A stretch of 64,000 nt of DNA from Cellulomonas sp. PhB143 (GTDB lineage Bacteria; Actinomycetota; Actinomycetes; Actinomycetales; Cellulomonadaceae): positions 310,001 to 374,000 of the forward strand of contig NZ_RKIJ01000010.1 in NCBI RefSeq assembly GCF_003752595.1. The letters are read 5' to 3'. The notes below the pieces were generated by a model. That model searched no databases, was not told the origin of the DNA, and saw only the letters and a list, made by a program, of their open reading frames with translations. The stretch's first letter is position 1. Each line of letters opens with the position of its first letter. Below, piece by piece: positions 54,001 to 62,573 of the stretch. A program made the translations under genes and the position numbers.

Positions 54001-56008
54001 GGCCGGGGGAGTCACCCTTCCAGAAGGGGAGGCGGCCGGGCACCCCGGGCGCCGGGGTCACGAGCACGCGGTCCGGCGTGATCTCGTCGATGCGCCAGGT
54101 GCTCGAGCCGAGGGTGAAGGTGTCCCCGACGCGCGACTCGTAGACCATCTCCTCGTCGAGTTCGCCGACCCGGCGACCGCCCCGGGGCCCGTCCATCGTG
54201 GACCGCTCGCCGCTCGCCGTTCCGGGAACGACCGTTCCCTGGGGGTCTGCCCCGTCGATCCCGTCCGGTCCCCCGGAGCCGCCGGGCGCACCGGCGAGAA
54301 AGACGCCGTACTGCCCGCGGTCCGGGATGGTGCCACCGCTGGTCACGGCCAGCCGCAGCGCCCCGGGGCGCGCCGTGAGCACGTCCGTCGTCCGGTCCCA
54401 GACGATGCGGGGGCGCAGCTCGCCGAAGTCCTCGCTCGGGTAGCGGCCCGCGAGCATGTCGAGCACCGCGCGCAACGAGGCGTCGCCCAGGGCCGAGTAC
54501 GGCGCGGCCCGCCGGACGACCGCAGCCAGGTCGTCGATCGTCCAGTCCTCCTGGGCGACCATGGCGACGACCTGCTGGGCGAGGACGTCGAGCGGGTTCG
54601 CCGGCACGCGCAACCGTTCGATGCGGCCCTCGCGCATCCGCCCGGCGATGACCGCGGCCGGGACCAGGTCGCCGCGGAACAGCGGCAGGACCACGCCGCG
54701 GGAGACCGCACCGACCTGGTGGCCCGCACGGCCGATGCGCTGCATGGCGCTGGCGACCGACGGCGGGGCGCCCACCTGGACGACGAGGTCGATCGCTCCC
54801 ATGTCGATGCCCAGCTCGAGCGACGACGTCGCGACGACGGCGGGCAGCCTGCCGGCCTTGAGCTCGGTCTCCGTGCGGGTCCGTTCCGCACGGCTCATCG
54901 ACCCGTGGTGCGCACGGGCGAGGACGGCGTCCGAGCCCGCGGCGGCGCCGGACTGCGCCTGGACGCTCGCGGCGTGCAGCGTTCCGCGCGCCGGCACGTC
55001 CTCGCCCCGGCGCTCGGCCCAGATCTCGTTCATCCGGGCGGTCAGCCGCTCGGCGGACCGGCGCGAGTTGGCGAACACGAGGGTCGATCGGTGGCCGGCG
55101 ACGAGGTCGACCACCCGCTCCTCGACGTGCGGCCACACCGATGCCGACCTCGCCGGGTCCGGTCGGGGGGCGTCGTCGACCGGCGGGGCACCGCCGGCGG
55201 GTGGCCCGCCGCCGGGCACGGGCCCCGCGACCGGGGCGGTCGACAGGTCGTCGAGGTCCGGGACCGGCACGGCGATCTCGACGGAGACCTCCTTCTGCGA
55301 GGGCGGACGGACGATCACCGTCGGGCGGCCGCCGTCCTGCGGGCTGCGGTCGCCGGAGAGGAACCGGGCGACCTCCTCCACGGGCCGCACGGTCGCCGAG
55401 AGCCCGATCCGCTGGGCAGGACGGGCGAGCATCGCGTCCAGACGTTCGAGGGACACGGCCAGGTGCGCGCCACGCTTGGTGCCGGCGACGGCATGGATCT
55501 CGTCCACGATGACGGTGCGCACGCCGGCGAGCCCCGCCCGTGCTCCCGAGGTCAGGACGAGGAACAGCGACTCGGGCGTGGTGATCAGCACGTCGGGCGG
55601 TCGTACGGCGAACGCGCGGCGCTCCGCGGCGGGCGTGTCCCCGGTGCGCGAGGCGACGGCGACCTCCGGGACGGCGCGGCCGAGCCGCGCCGCGGCCTGA
55701 CGGATCCCCGCCAGGGGCGCCCGCAGGTTGCGCTCCACGTCGGCGGCCAGCGCCTTGAGCGGCGAGACGTACAGCACGCGGCAGCGCTCCGTGCGCTCCT
55801 GGGGCACGGGCTCGCGCGTGAGCCTGTCGAGCGCGGCGAGGAACGCCGCGAGGGTCTTGCCGGAGCCGGTCGGTGCGACGACGAGGGCGTGGTCGCCGCT
55901 GTGGATCGCCTCCCACGCACCGACCTGCGCCGCGGTCGGCGCCTCGAACGCCCCGGCGAACCATGCCCGGGTCGGTTCCGCGAAGAGGTCGAGGACGGGT
56001 TCGGTCAC
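51080..56008 (-). CDS. lhr: large Lhr-family ATP-dependent helicase
   Basis: 1642-residue superfamily 2 helicase of the Lhr family; mycobacterial Lhr is a DNA-damage-induced 3'-5' ssDNA translocase that unwinds RNA:DNA hybrids. Seen: motif I APTGSGKT with Lys51, Ia YVSPLKALAADV, II DEIHAV, III LSATVRP, then the second RecA domain (STLVFANSRRSAERLTARMN, ATSSLELGIDMG, QRIGRAGHQ), the Lhr core winged helix, and a long Lhr-C region. An acidic, Gly/Pro-rich insert lies near residues 265-300. The GTG at 56008 stands 6 nt from a minus-strand GAGGAT. Confidence 0.93.
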   Translation of the reverse strand: MTEPVLDLFAEPTRAWFAGAFEAPTAAQVGAWEAIHSGDHALVVAPTGSGKTLAAFLAALDRLTREPVPQERTERCRVLYVSPLKALAADVERNLRAPLAGIRQAAARLGRAVPEVAVASRTGDTPAAERRAFAVRPPDVLITTPESLFLVLTSGARAGLAGVRTVIVDEIHAVAGTKRGAHLAVSLERLDAMLARPAQRIGLSATVRPVEEVARFLSGDRSPQDGGRPTVIVRPPSQKEVSVEIAVPVPDLDDLSTAPVAGPVPGGGPPAGGAPPVDDAPRPDPARSASVWPHVEERVVDLVAGHRSTLVFANSRRSAERLTARMNEIWAERRGEDVPARGTLHAASVQAQSGAAAGSDAVLARAHHGSMSRAERTRTETELKAGRLPAVVATSSLELGIDMGAIDLVVQVGAPPSVASAMQRIGRAGHQVGAVSRGVVLPLFRGDLVPAAVIAGRMREGRIERLRVPANPLDVLAQQVVAMVAQEDWTIDDLAAVVRRAAPYSALGDASLRAVLDMLAGRYPSEDFGELRPRIVWDRTTDVLTARPGALRLAVTSGGTIPDRGQYGVFLAGAPGGSGGPDGIDGADPQGTVVPGTASGERSTMDGPRGGRRVGELDEEMVYESRVGDTFTLGSSTWRIDEITPDRVLVTPAPGVPGRLPFWKGDSPGRPAELGAAVGRWVRETVDLLPPEPAGGERGALASEEPLARRLGDAGLDAWASDNLAAYLRGQRAATGAVPDDRTIVVERFHDELGDWRVVVHTPWGARVHAPWALVLAGRLREKHGVDVAAMHSDDGIVLRLPDTGGWDAGGEPAAPGAAGPALDLEDLLVDPEDVLDAVRAELGGSVMFAARFREAAARALLLPRRRPDRRQPLWQQRQRSAQLLSVAAQYPEFPIVLEAARECLQDEFDVDALRALMADVAARRVRVVEVETTTPSPFAQSLLFGYTAQFLYDGDAPLAERRAAALTLDPTLLAELLGTADGASQLADLLDPAAIERTESEIGLLAPDRHARHAEDLVDVLRRVGPLGRTAIEDRTRSGSRADVDAWLDELVARRRVVRVRLAGVEGDPERWAAVEDAGRLRDGLGAALPTGIPEAFTEPVPDPLGDLVRRHARTHGPFPAADVARRFGLGAAVVTEVLRRLEATGALVCGRLRPESIGGVGEEWCDAEVLRVLRRRSLAALRAEVEPVDQEALGMFAPRWHGVGALRGTDGVLRVVEQLAGLPLPASALESLVIPARVVDYEPRMLDELTTAGEVLWAGHAPIAGRGGDGLVSLHLADGAALTLPPLLPSGHGAAAAGPDAPRDVLPDGGTTDLRERLADLLAGSGGFFLQPLADAAGASPQETLSALWDLVWAGRVTNDGLGPLRERLGTASTHRTTPRAAARPARRGRFASLAPLPARAPTVRAGGGRWSALPERETDPTRRTAALARVLLDRHGILTRGSTHAEGVTEYFRGVYRALRELEQSGGVRRGYFVEHLGASQFALPGAVDELRSVAGDRERGTGRRLRALLLAATDPASPYGAALPWPTAGGAAAHRPGRKAGALVVLVDGTLTFYLERGGRSLLTFTDDGARLRAAAHALADAVRDGRAAASVVARVDGADALSAAGTGPAEGSGPAAALVTAGFVRTPRGLRARRGSG

Positions 56009-56014
56009 GCGGCC

Positions 56015-56020
56015 ATCCTC
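56015..56020 (-). promoter_or_regulatory. start-proximal -10 of lhr
   Basis: Minus-strand gaggat, 6 nt before GTG. No LexA box is visible in the 99-bp lhr/DUF3046 intergenic region. Confidence 0.45.
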
Positions 56021-56095
56021 GCGTCGCCCACCGACATCCGCAGGCCGCGGGGCTCGCGGCCCGGCACGGCCCTCGGCCGCGTGCCCCGGGCGTGG

Positions 56096-56101
56096 GACAG
56101 T
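56096..56101 (+). promoter_or_regulatory. start-proximal -10 of the DUF3046 gene
   Basis: gacagt, 6 nt before the ATG at 56108. Confidence 0.45.
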
Positions 56102-56107
56102 GGGCCC

Positions 56108-56356
56108 ATGCGATACCGGGAGTTCTGGCAGCTCGTCGACGAGGTCTTCGGCGAGGCCTACGGCCGGGTCCTCGCCGACGACCAGGCCCTCGACGCCCTG
56201 GAGAGCCGTACGGCGGCGCAGGCGATCGAGGACGGCGTCGAGCCCCGTGTCGTGTGGCACGCGCTGTGCGACGCGATGGACGTCCCGGAGGAGCGCCGGT
56301 GGGGACACGACCACCGGCGGCCTGCGCCGCCGCGCCGCGGCTCTGCGGCATCATGA
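56108..56356 (+). CDS. DUF3046 protein
   Basis: 82-residue protein of the DUF3046 family, found upstream of recA in Actinobacteria (Rv2738c type). It starts MRYREFWQLVDEVFGEAYGR and has a conserved VVWHALCDAMDVPEERRWG segment. All-helical by appearance; function unknown. A His/Arg/Pro-rich tail follows the domain. Confidence 0.9.
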   Translation: MRYREFWQLVDEVFGEAYGRVLADDQALDALESRTAAQAIEDGVEPRVVWHALCDAMDVPEERRWGHDHRRPAPPRRGSAAS

Positions 56357-56360
56357 CGGC

Positions 56361-58637
56361 ATGAGTCGGACGGCGCTGCCCGGGGTCCGGGACCTGACGG
56401 GCGCCCTGTGGTCCCTGGTCGCGACGGCGCTGGGCCTCGGGCTGGCCCTGTGGCTCGTGCCCGGCGCCGGTGCCACGGGTCCCGGGCCCGTCCTCCTGGT
56501 GGCGCTCGCGGTGGCGGTCGGGGACGCGGTCGTCCGCCCGCCGCTGCGGCTGGCCGGGGCGCGGATCGGCGCCGTCGGTGCCATCGCGCTCGGCATCCTC
56601 GTCCAGCTCGCCGTGTCCGTCGGGGCGCTGGTCCTGCTCCCCGGGATCGACCCGGGGCCGCCGTTCGACGCGCTCGCCGTGCTGCTCGTCGCATCCGTGG
56701 TGATGGCCACCGGCCAGTGGCTGTTCGGTTCCAACGACCCCGAGTACGTGGTCTCGGACGTCCTGCGCAGGGCACGGCGCACCGACCGCCGCGCCCGGGC
56801 GCGCGCGGGTGCCGGTCCGGAGGACGAGCAGGCCGCCCGGACCGAGAACGGCCTGCTGGTCGTCCAGCTCGACGGGGTGTCCCGCCCGACCTTCGACCTC
56901 GCCGTGCAGGCGGGCCTCGTCCCCACCCTCGCGGCCTGGGTCCGCGGCGGTGGGCACAGCGTCGAGTCGTGGTGGGCGCGGGTGCCGTGCACCACGCCGG
57001 CCAGCCAGGCCGGCCTCCTGCACGGCACGAGCGACGCCGTGCCCGCGTTCCGCTGGTGGGACCGGGTGACGGGCCGGCTCGTCGTGACCAACCGGCCGGC
57101 CGACGCGGCGGCGGTCGAGGAGATGCTGTCGGACGGCGACGGGCTGCTCGCGCACGGCGGCACGGCGGTCTCGACGATGTTCTCGGGCGACGCGACGACG
57201 AGCCTGCTGGTGATGAGCCGTGCCGGCGGGCGCGGCGGCCTCGGCCCGGGCCGGATGTTCGTGCACTTCTTCTCGAGCCCGTTCGTGCTGGCCCGCGCCC
57301 TCGTGGGCACGGTGGCCGAGACGCTCAAGGAGGTCTACCAGGGCTGGCAGCAGGCGGTCCGCGGCGTCCGCCCGCGGGTCGGGCGCCTCGGCTGGTTCCC
57401 GGTGCTGCGCGGCGTGTCCAACGTCGTGCTGCGCGACCTGAACGTCTCGCTCGTCGCGGGCGAGCTCCTGCGCGGCGTGCCGACCGTCTTCGTCGACCTG
57501 GTCGACTACGACGAGATCGCCCACCACGCCGGTCCGGTGCGGCCGGAGTCGCTGCGTGCGCTCGAGGGGCTCGACCGCGTGGTCGGGCTGCTGTCCCGGG
57601 TGGCCGAGGTGGCGCCGCGGCGCTACGAGATCGTGGTGCTCTCCGACCACGGGCAGTCGCTCGGCGAGGTCTTCGCGGAGGTCGCGGGACGGTCGTTCCG
57701 CGAGGAGGTCGAGTTGCTGATGGGCGAGCCGGACCACGACGTCCACGCGCGGGCGGCGTCCGACGACGAGGACTGGGGTGCGGTGAACGCCGCGCTCAAC
57801 GCGCTCTCCCGCTCGCCGGAGCCGCGGATGGCCGTCGGCCCGTCCGGGGACCACCGCGAGCGCCGCCACCGGGACCCGCGCGCGCGGGTCCCCGCGCCGG
57901 CGGTCGTCGCTGCGGCCGCCCGGCCGGTCCCGCCGGTGCCGCCGCCCCCGGACCAGGGCGCCCCGGTCGCGCGGGACCTGCCGATGGTGCCGGACGCGCA
58001 GGACGCGCAGGACGCGCGGGACCTGCCGATGGTGCCGGACGCGCAGGACGCGCAGGACGCGCCGGACCTGCCGGAGGTCGCCGTCGTCGGGTCCGGGAAC
58101 CTCGGCCTCGTGTGGTTTCCCCGATCGCCCGTGCGCCTGCGCGGCGACGAGGTCCGTGCCCGCTGGCCGCGGCTCCTGCCGGGCCTCCTCGCCCACCCCG
58201 CCGTCGGCGTGGTGGTGTGCCTGGAGCCTCCCCGACGCGTCGAGACGGGGGACGAGGGGCCCGACGTCGTCGCGTACGGGCGCGCAGGCCGCCGGGACCT
58301 CGTCACGGGGGACGTGGAGGGCGACGACCCGCTCGAGCCGTACGGGACCCGGGCCGCGCCGGACCTGCTCCGCGCGGCACGCATGACGTCGACGGGCGAC
58401 CTGATCGTGGTCTCGAGCGTCGACGAGGCCGGCCTGGTGCACGCCTTCGAGGGCCTCGTGGGCTCGCACGGCGGGCTCGGCGGGGCCCAGGGCGAAGCTC
58501 TTCTCGTGCGCCCGACGGGGTTCGAGGTCCCGGACGGCCTGCGCGAGGAGGTGGACGGCCGGCGCATGCTCGTCGGCGCCGAGTCCGTCCACGAGCGGCT
58601 CGTCGCGTGGTCGCGCGAGCTGGGGCTGCGGCCGTGA
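56361..58637 (+). CDS. membrane-anchored alkaline-phosphatase-superfamily phosphodiesterase
   Basis: 758-residue protein. The N-terminal 130 residues contain about four transmembrane segments; the rest is a phosphodiesterase/nucleotide pyrophosphatase-like domain with metal-site Asp171 (VVQLDGVSR), the region CTTPASQ for the likely nucleophile, VDYDEIAHHAG, and Asp429-His430 (LSDHGQS). A flexible, repeat-containing insert (about residues 490-570) splits off the C-terminal part, which begins VAVVGSGNLGLVWFP. The substrate is unknown; a nucleotide, lipid or glycopolymer phosphodiester are all possible. It overlaps the next gene by 4 bp. Confidence 0.82.
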   Translation: MSRTALPGVRDLTGALWSLVATALGLGLALWLVPGAGATGPGPVLLVALAVAVGDAVVRPPLRLAGARIGAVGAIALGILVQLAVSVGALVLLPGIDPGPPFDALAVLLVASVVMATGQWLFGSNDPEYVVSDVLRRARRTDRRARARAGAGPEDEQAARTENGLLVVQLDGVSRPTFDLAVQAGLVPTLAAWVRGGGHSVESWWARVPCTTPASQAGLLHGTSDAVPAFRWWDRVTGRLVVTNRPADAAAVEEMLSDGDGLLAHGGTAVSTMFSGDATTSLLVMSRAGGRGGLGPGRMFVHFFSSPFVLARALVGTVAETLKEVYQGWQQAVRGVRPRVGRLGWFPVLRGVSNVVLRDLNVSLVAGELLRGVPTVFVDLVDYDEIAHHAGPVRPESLRALEGLDRVVGLLSRVAEVAPRRYEIVVLSDHGQSLGEVFAEVAGRSFREEVELLMGEPDHDVHARAASDDEDWGAVNAALNALSRSPEPRMAVGPSGDHRERRHRDPRARVPAPAVVAAAARPVPPVPPPPDQGAPVARDLPMVPDAQDAQDARDLPMVPDAQDAQDAPDLPEVAVVGSGNLGLVWFPRSPVRLRGDEVRARWPRLLPGLLAHPAVGVVVCLEPPRRVETGDEGPDVVAYGRAGRRDLVTGDVEGDDPLEPYGTRAAPDLLRAARMTSTGDLIVVSSVDEAGLVHAFEGLVGSHGGLGGAQGEALLVRPTGFEVPDGLREEVDGRRMLVGAESVHERLVAWSRELGLRP
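57971..58060 (+). repeat. 45-bp tandem repeat in the phosphodiesterase gene
   Basis: Two exact copies (57971-58015, 58016-58060) and the start of a third, coding for DLPMVPDAQDAQDA-type units. In-frame (15 residues). Confidence 0.93.
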
Positions 58638-59503
58638 GCCCCGGTACCCCGGCCGCCGCCCCCGCCGACGGCGCAGCGGGCGGCGGGGCGGGCGGCGAGG
58701 GCGGTCACGACGGGCTCGAGGTCCGGCTCACGTGGCTCGGGCACTCGACCGTCGTGCTCGACGTCCGGACCGGCGCGCGGGCGACCCGGCTCGTGACCGA
58801 CCCCCTGCTGCGCCGGCACGCGGGGCTCCTGCGGCGCCGTGGCGGGATCCCGGCGGACGTCTGGCGGGGCAGCGACGCCGTGCTGCTCTCGCACGCGCAC
58901 CACGACCACGCCGAGCCGGCCTCGTTGCGCATGCTCGGACCGGTGCCGGTCCTGACCGCGCCGGAGACCGCCCGGTGGCTCCGTGGGCGGGGGATCGAGG
59001 GCCGCGGGCTGGGCGACGACGAGTGGTTCGAGGTGGCACCGGGGGTGGACGTCCGGCTCGTGCCCGCGGTGCACGGGGACAGGCCGATGCCGCACCGCCC
59101 GAACGCGGCGAACGGGCACCTGGTCCGGGTGCGGTGGGGCGGCCGGACGTGCGTGGTCTGGGCGCTGGGCGACACCGAGGCGTACGCGGCGATGCGCGAG
59201 ACGGCCGGGCTGGCCGGCGCGCCCGTCGACGTGGCGCTCGTGCCGGTGGGGGGCTGGGGCCCACGCCTGTCCGGAGGGCACCTCGGCCCGCGCGAGGCGG
59301 CCCAGGTCTGCTCCGAGGCGGGCGCCCGCGCGGCGGTGCCGGTGCACTGGGGGACGCTGCACGCCCCGGGCGGCCGGTGGCTGCCGCCGGGATGGATGGA
59401 CGCCGCGGGCCTCGCCTTCGGGGTGGAGACGGCCGCGCGCGCCCCGGGATGCCGGCCGGTCGTGCTGCCGGTCGGCGGTTCGTGGACCGTGCCGGTCGCC
59501 TGA
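58634..59503 (+). CDS. MBL-fold metallo-hydrolase, UlaG-like
   Basis: 289-residue metallo-beta-lactamase-fold protein of the UlaG/NAPE-PLD-like type. Visible: LTWLGHSTVVLDV, SHAHHDH (His87, His89, Asp91, His92), and a late VPVHWGTLH. Members hydrolyse phosphodiesters or lactones. It starts within the stop codon of the phosphodiesterase gene (GTGA), so the two enzymes are made together and may act on one substrate in turn. Substrate unknown. Confidence 0.85.
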   Translation: MSPGTPAAAPADGAAGGGAGGEGGHDGLEVRLTWLGHSTVVLDVRTGARATRLVTDPLLRRHAGLLRRRGGIPADVWRGSDAVLLSHAHHDHAEPASLRMLGPVPVLTAPETARWLRGRGIEGRGLGDDEWFEVAPGVDVRLVPAVHGDRPMPHRPNAANGHLVRVRWGGRTCVVWALGDTEAYAAMRETAGLAGAPVDVALVPVGGWGPRLSGGHLGPREAAQVCSEAGARAAVPVHWGTLHAPGGRWLPPGWMDAAGLAFGVETAARAPGCRPVVLPVGGSWTVPVA

Positions 59504-59534
59504 CCGACGCGCCGTGCACGGCGTGTCGCGCCGG

Positions 59535-59550
59535 TCGAACACGTGTTCGG
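59535..59550 (+). promoter_or_regulatory. SOS (LexA) box of recA
   Basis: tcgaacacgtgttcgg contains the perfect 14-bp palindrome cgaacacgtgttcg (59536-59549), an excellent match to the actinobacterial LexA operator. It lies 1-2 bp upstream of the recA -10, so LexA binding should block the polymerase. Confidence 0.93.
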
Positions 59551-59551
59551 C

Positions 59552-59557
59552 TAGAGT
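59552..59557 (+). promoter_or_regulatory. -10 of recA
   Basis: tagagt, TANNNT, directly after the SOS box; gives a recA leader of about 195 nt. Confidence 0.7.
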
Positions 59558-59760
59558 GGTCCACAGGACGACGTACCGAGGCCGCCGTCCACCGTGGACC
59601 GTACGCACGCCCCGGGTGTCGGTGGCCCGTCGTAGCGTCGGGCACGTACCGACGGCACAGGCTGCGCAGCGCACACGGGCTGCGCGACACCTGACCGGCG
59701 AGACCGAAGACGCAGCAGACGCAACGGCACGACTCGTGCCACGAGACGAAGGTGACCGAC

Positions 59761-60912
59761 ATGCCTGCACCTGCAGACCGCGAGAAGGCGCTCGAGGCAG
59801 CGCTCGCCCAGATCGACCGCAGCTTCGGCAAGGGCTCGGTCATGCGGCTGGGCGACGAGGGCCGCGCGCCGGTCGACGTGATCCCCACCGGCTCGATCGC
59901 GCTCGACGTGGCGCTCGGCATCGGGGGGCTCCCGCGCGGACGTGTGGTCGAGATCTACGGCCCGGAGTCGAGCGGCAAGACGACCGTCGCGCTGCATGCC
60001 GTCGCGAGCGCGCAGCGCGCCGGCGGCATCGCGGCGTTCATCGACGCGGAGCACGCCCTCGACCCTGACTACGCGAAGAAGCTCGGGGTCGACACCGACG
60101 CCCTGCTGGTCTCCCAGCCGGACACCGGCGAGCAGGCCCTCGAGATCATGGACATGCTGATCCGCTCCGGCGCGCTCGACGTCATCGTGATCGACTCCGT
60201 CGCGGCGCTCGTGCCGAAGGCCGAGATCGAGGGAGAGATGGGCGACAGCCACGTGGGCCTGCAGGCGCGCCTCATGTCGCAGGCGCTGCGCAAGATCACC
60301 GGCGCGCTGAACTCCTCCGGGACCACGGCGATCTTCATCAACCAGCTGCGCGAGAAGATCGGCGTGTTCTTCGGCTCTCCCGAGACCACGACCGGTGGCA
60401 AGGCGCTGAAGTTCTACGCCTCGGTGCGCATGGACATCCGGCGGATCGAGACGCTCAAGGAGGGCACCGACGCGGTCGGGAACAGGACGCGCGTCAAGGT
60501 CGTCAAGAACAAGATGGCGCCGCCCTTCAAGCAGGCGGAGTTCGACATCCTCTACGGGGTGGGCATCTCCCGCGAGGGCGGCCTGATCGACATGGGCGTC
60601 GAGCACGGCTTCGTACGCAAGTCGGGATCCTGGTTCACGTACGGCGGGGACCAGCTCGGTCAGGGCAAGGAGAACTCCCGCGCCTTCCTGCGGGACAACC
60701 CGGACCTCGCCAACGAGCTCGAGAAGCGCATCAAGGAGAAGCTGGGCGTCGGCGCGACGCTCGACGCCCCCGCGGGCGAGGTCACGGACGGGATCCCGCC
60801 GGTGAGCATCGACGGAGCCACGGCGCCGTCGTCCGTGACGGCCGGCGCCGCCGGACCGGCGGCGGCGCGCGCGAAGGGCCGTGCCGCGAAGCCCGCGAAG
60901 GTCGACTTCTGA
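59761..60912 (+). CDS. recA: RecA recombinase
   Basis: Strand-exchange protein and co-protease for LexA cleavage. The 383-residue product has Walker [10 protein letters not shown] (Gly67, Lys73), [49 protein letters not shown] and a Lys/Ala-rich C-terminal tail. ATG 59761 is preferred over GTG 59752 because gaagg lies about 9 nt upstream. It carries no intein. recX follows after 5 nt. Confidence 0.98.
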   Translation: MPAPADREKALEAALAQIDRSFGKGSVMRLGDEGRAPVDVIPTGSIALDVALGIGGLPRGRVVEIYGPESSGKTTVALHAVASAQRAGGIAAFIDAEHALDPDYAKKLGVDTDALLVSQPDTGEQALEIMDMLIRSGALDVIVIDSVAALVPKAEIEGEMGDSHVGLQARLMSQALRKITGALNSSGTTAIFINQLREKIGVFFGSPETTTGGKALKFYASVRMDIRRIETLKEGTDAVGNRTRVKVVKNKMAPPFKQAEFDILYGVGISREGGLIDMGVEHGFVRKSGSWFTYGGDQLGQGKENSRAFLRDNPDLANELEKRIKEKLGVGATLDAPAGEVTDGIPPVSIDGATAPSSVTAGAAGPAAARAKGRAAKPAKVDF

Positions 60913-60917
60913 CCGAC

Positions 60918-61595
60918 GTGGTCTCGCAGCGGCGACACGGCGCGGCGGGCGGCGCCCGCCCGGCCCCGGAGGACGAGGAAGCTCCGGGGCCGGGCGGGCG
61001 GCGGCGTCCGACGATCGCGGAGCGCATCGCCGACGGCGAGCTCGACCACGAGGCCGCGACGGAGAAGGCGCGCGAGCACGTGCTCCGCTCCCTGACGGCG
61101 GCGCCGCGGAGCCGGGGTCAGCTCACGGAGGCGCTCGCGCGCAAGGGATATCCCGAGGCGGTGATCGAGCCGCTGCTGGAGCGGCTCGTCGAGGTCGGGC
61201 TCGTCGACGACCGCCAGCTCGCCGAGATGCTCGTCCGCACGCGCCACTCGGAGCGCGGTCTCTCGCGCCGGGCGCTCGCCCAGGAGCTGCGGCGCAAGGG
61301 CATCGACGAGGAGACGGCACGGGGGGCCCTTGCGCAGGTAGACGACGACGACGAGGCCGACGCGGCGCGGGAGCTGGTCAGCCGACGCCTCGCCCGCACC
61401 CGCGGGCTGGATCGCGACGTTCGCGTACGCCGGACGGTCGCCGCGCTCGCGCGCAAGGGGTACGGGCCTTCCCTGGCCTTCGAGCTGGTCCGCGCGGCGC
61501 TCGACGCCGAGGCCCTCGAGGACGAGACGTCGGGCAGCGAGACGTCCGGGTTCGAGGCCGGCGGCGAGGGGTCCGGCGGCGCGCGCTACGCCTAG
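60918..61595 (+). CDS. recX: RecX regulatory protein
   Basis: Inhibitor and modulator of RecA filaments. The 225-residue protein has three-helix repeats typical of the family (REHVLRSLTAAPRSRGQLTE, LLERLVEVGLVDDRQLAEML, GLSRRALAQELRRKGIDEE, RRTVAALARKGYGPSLAFEL). An N-terminal low-complexity tail and a Gly/Glu-rich C-terminus flank them. GTG 60918, 5 nt after the recA stop, so it is expressed with recA under SOS control. Confidence 0.93.
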   Translation: MVSQRRHGAAGGARPAPEDEEAPGPGGRRRPTIAERIADGELDHEAATEKAREHVLRSLTAAPRSRGQLTEALARKGYPEAVIEPLLERLVEVGLVDDRQLAEMLVRTRHSERGLSRRALAQELRRKGIDEETARGALAQVDDDDEADAARELVSRRLARTRGLDRDVRVRRTVAALARKGYGPSLAFELVRAALDAEALEDETSGSETSGFEAGGEGSGGARYA

Positions 61596-61643
61596 CCACA
61601 GGGCCCGGACCGGGGCCGGCAGCGACGTCTTGGTGACGGTGGC

Positions 61644-62573
61644 TCAGCCCTGTCGGGGCCCGAGCAGGCCCTGCTGGTCGTGCTCGTCCGTGCCCGCCTG
61701 GAGCGTGGCGCCGGCGCCGGCGCCGTTCTCCAGCCCCGCGCCCTGGACGCCGGTCGACCCGGCGGTCCTGCCGCGCAGGCGCCCGCCGAGCGCCTCCGCC
61801 GCCTTGGTGAGCGAGTAGTTGATGAGGATGAACATGACGGCCGCGACCGTGAGCGACTGCAGGATGTTGCTGTTCCCCGACCCGAAGAGCCGGGCCTGCT
61901 GCAGCAGCTCCGGGTAGAGGATGATCGCGCCCAGCGCGGAGTCCTTGAGCACCACCACGAGCTGCGAGACGAGGGCCGGGAGCATCGCGACCAGGGCCTG
62001 AGGCACCTCGATGCTGCGCAGCGACTGGTCGCGGGTGAGGCCGATCGCGAGGGCCGCCTCCCGCTGACCGGACGGAAGGCCGTGCACGCCGGAGCGGACG
62101 AGCTCCGCGACCACGGAGCCGTTGTAGAGGATCAGCGAGAGCACCACCGCCCAGAAGCTCGGGTCGGGGAGGTCCTTCTGGGCGAAGAGGAGCCAGAAGA
62201 AGATCATCATCAGGAGCACGGGCACGGCCCGGAAGAACTCGACGACGATCGTGCTGACCACGCGGACCGCGCCCATGTGCGACAGGCGCCCCATCCCGAA
62301 GACCAGCCCGAAGACGACCGCTCCGACCACGGCGACAGCTGCGGCGCGCAGCGTCGAGAGCAGGCCGGGCAGGTAGAAGTTCGTCCACGCGTCCGCGGTG
62401 AAGATCGACGTCCACTTCTCGGCCTCGAGCTGTCCTTGCTGCTGCAGCCGCAGGAGCACGACCGCAGCGAGCGCGAGGACGACGATCGCCGCGACGAGGT
62501 TGCCCCAGCGGATGCGCCGGCGCGCCACCGGTCCTGGGGCGTCGAACAGGACGGTCCGGGTCTGCGAGCTCAT
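61644..62573 (-). CDS. gluD: glutamate-type amino acid ABC transporter permease GluD
   Basis: 309-residue inner-membrane permease (His/Glu/Gln/Arg/opine family), with one extra N-terminal segment and five core segments. The EAA loop reads PQALVAMLPALVSQLVVVLK. The C-terminal about 40 residues are Gly/Ala-rich and probably disordered. It overlaps gluC by 4 bp. Substrate is inferred as glutamate from the family; aspartate or glutamine also possible. Confidence 0.88.
   Translation of the reverse strand: MSSQTRTVLFDAPGPVARRRIRWGNLVAAIVVLALAAVVLLRLQQQGQLEAEKWTSIFTADAWTNFYLPGLLSTLRAAAVAVVGAVVFGLVFGMGRLSHMGAVRVVSTIVVEFFRAVPVLLMMIFFWLLFAQKDLPDPSFWAVVLSLILYNGSVVAELVRSGVHGLPSGQREAALAIGLTRDQSLRSIEVPQALVAMLPALVSQLVVVLKDSALGAIILYPELLQQARLFGSGNSNILQSLTVAAVMFILINYSLTKAAEALGGRLRGRTAGSTGVQGAGLENGAGAGATLQAGTDEHDQQGLLGPRQG

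Noticed and set aside
56009-56107. LexA box upstream of lhr or DUF3046
   Set aside because: No cgaac-N4-gttcg-type palindrome; the only clear one in the region is at 59535-59550.
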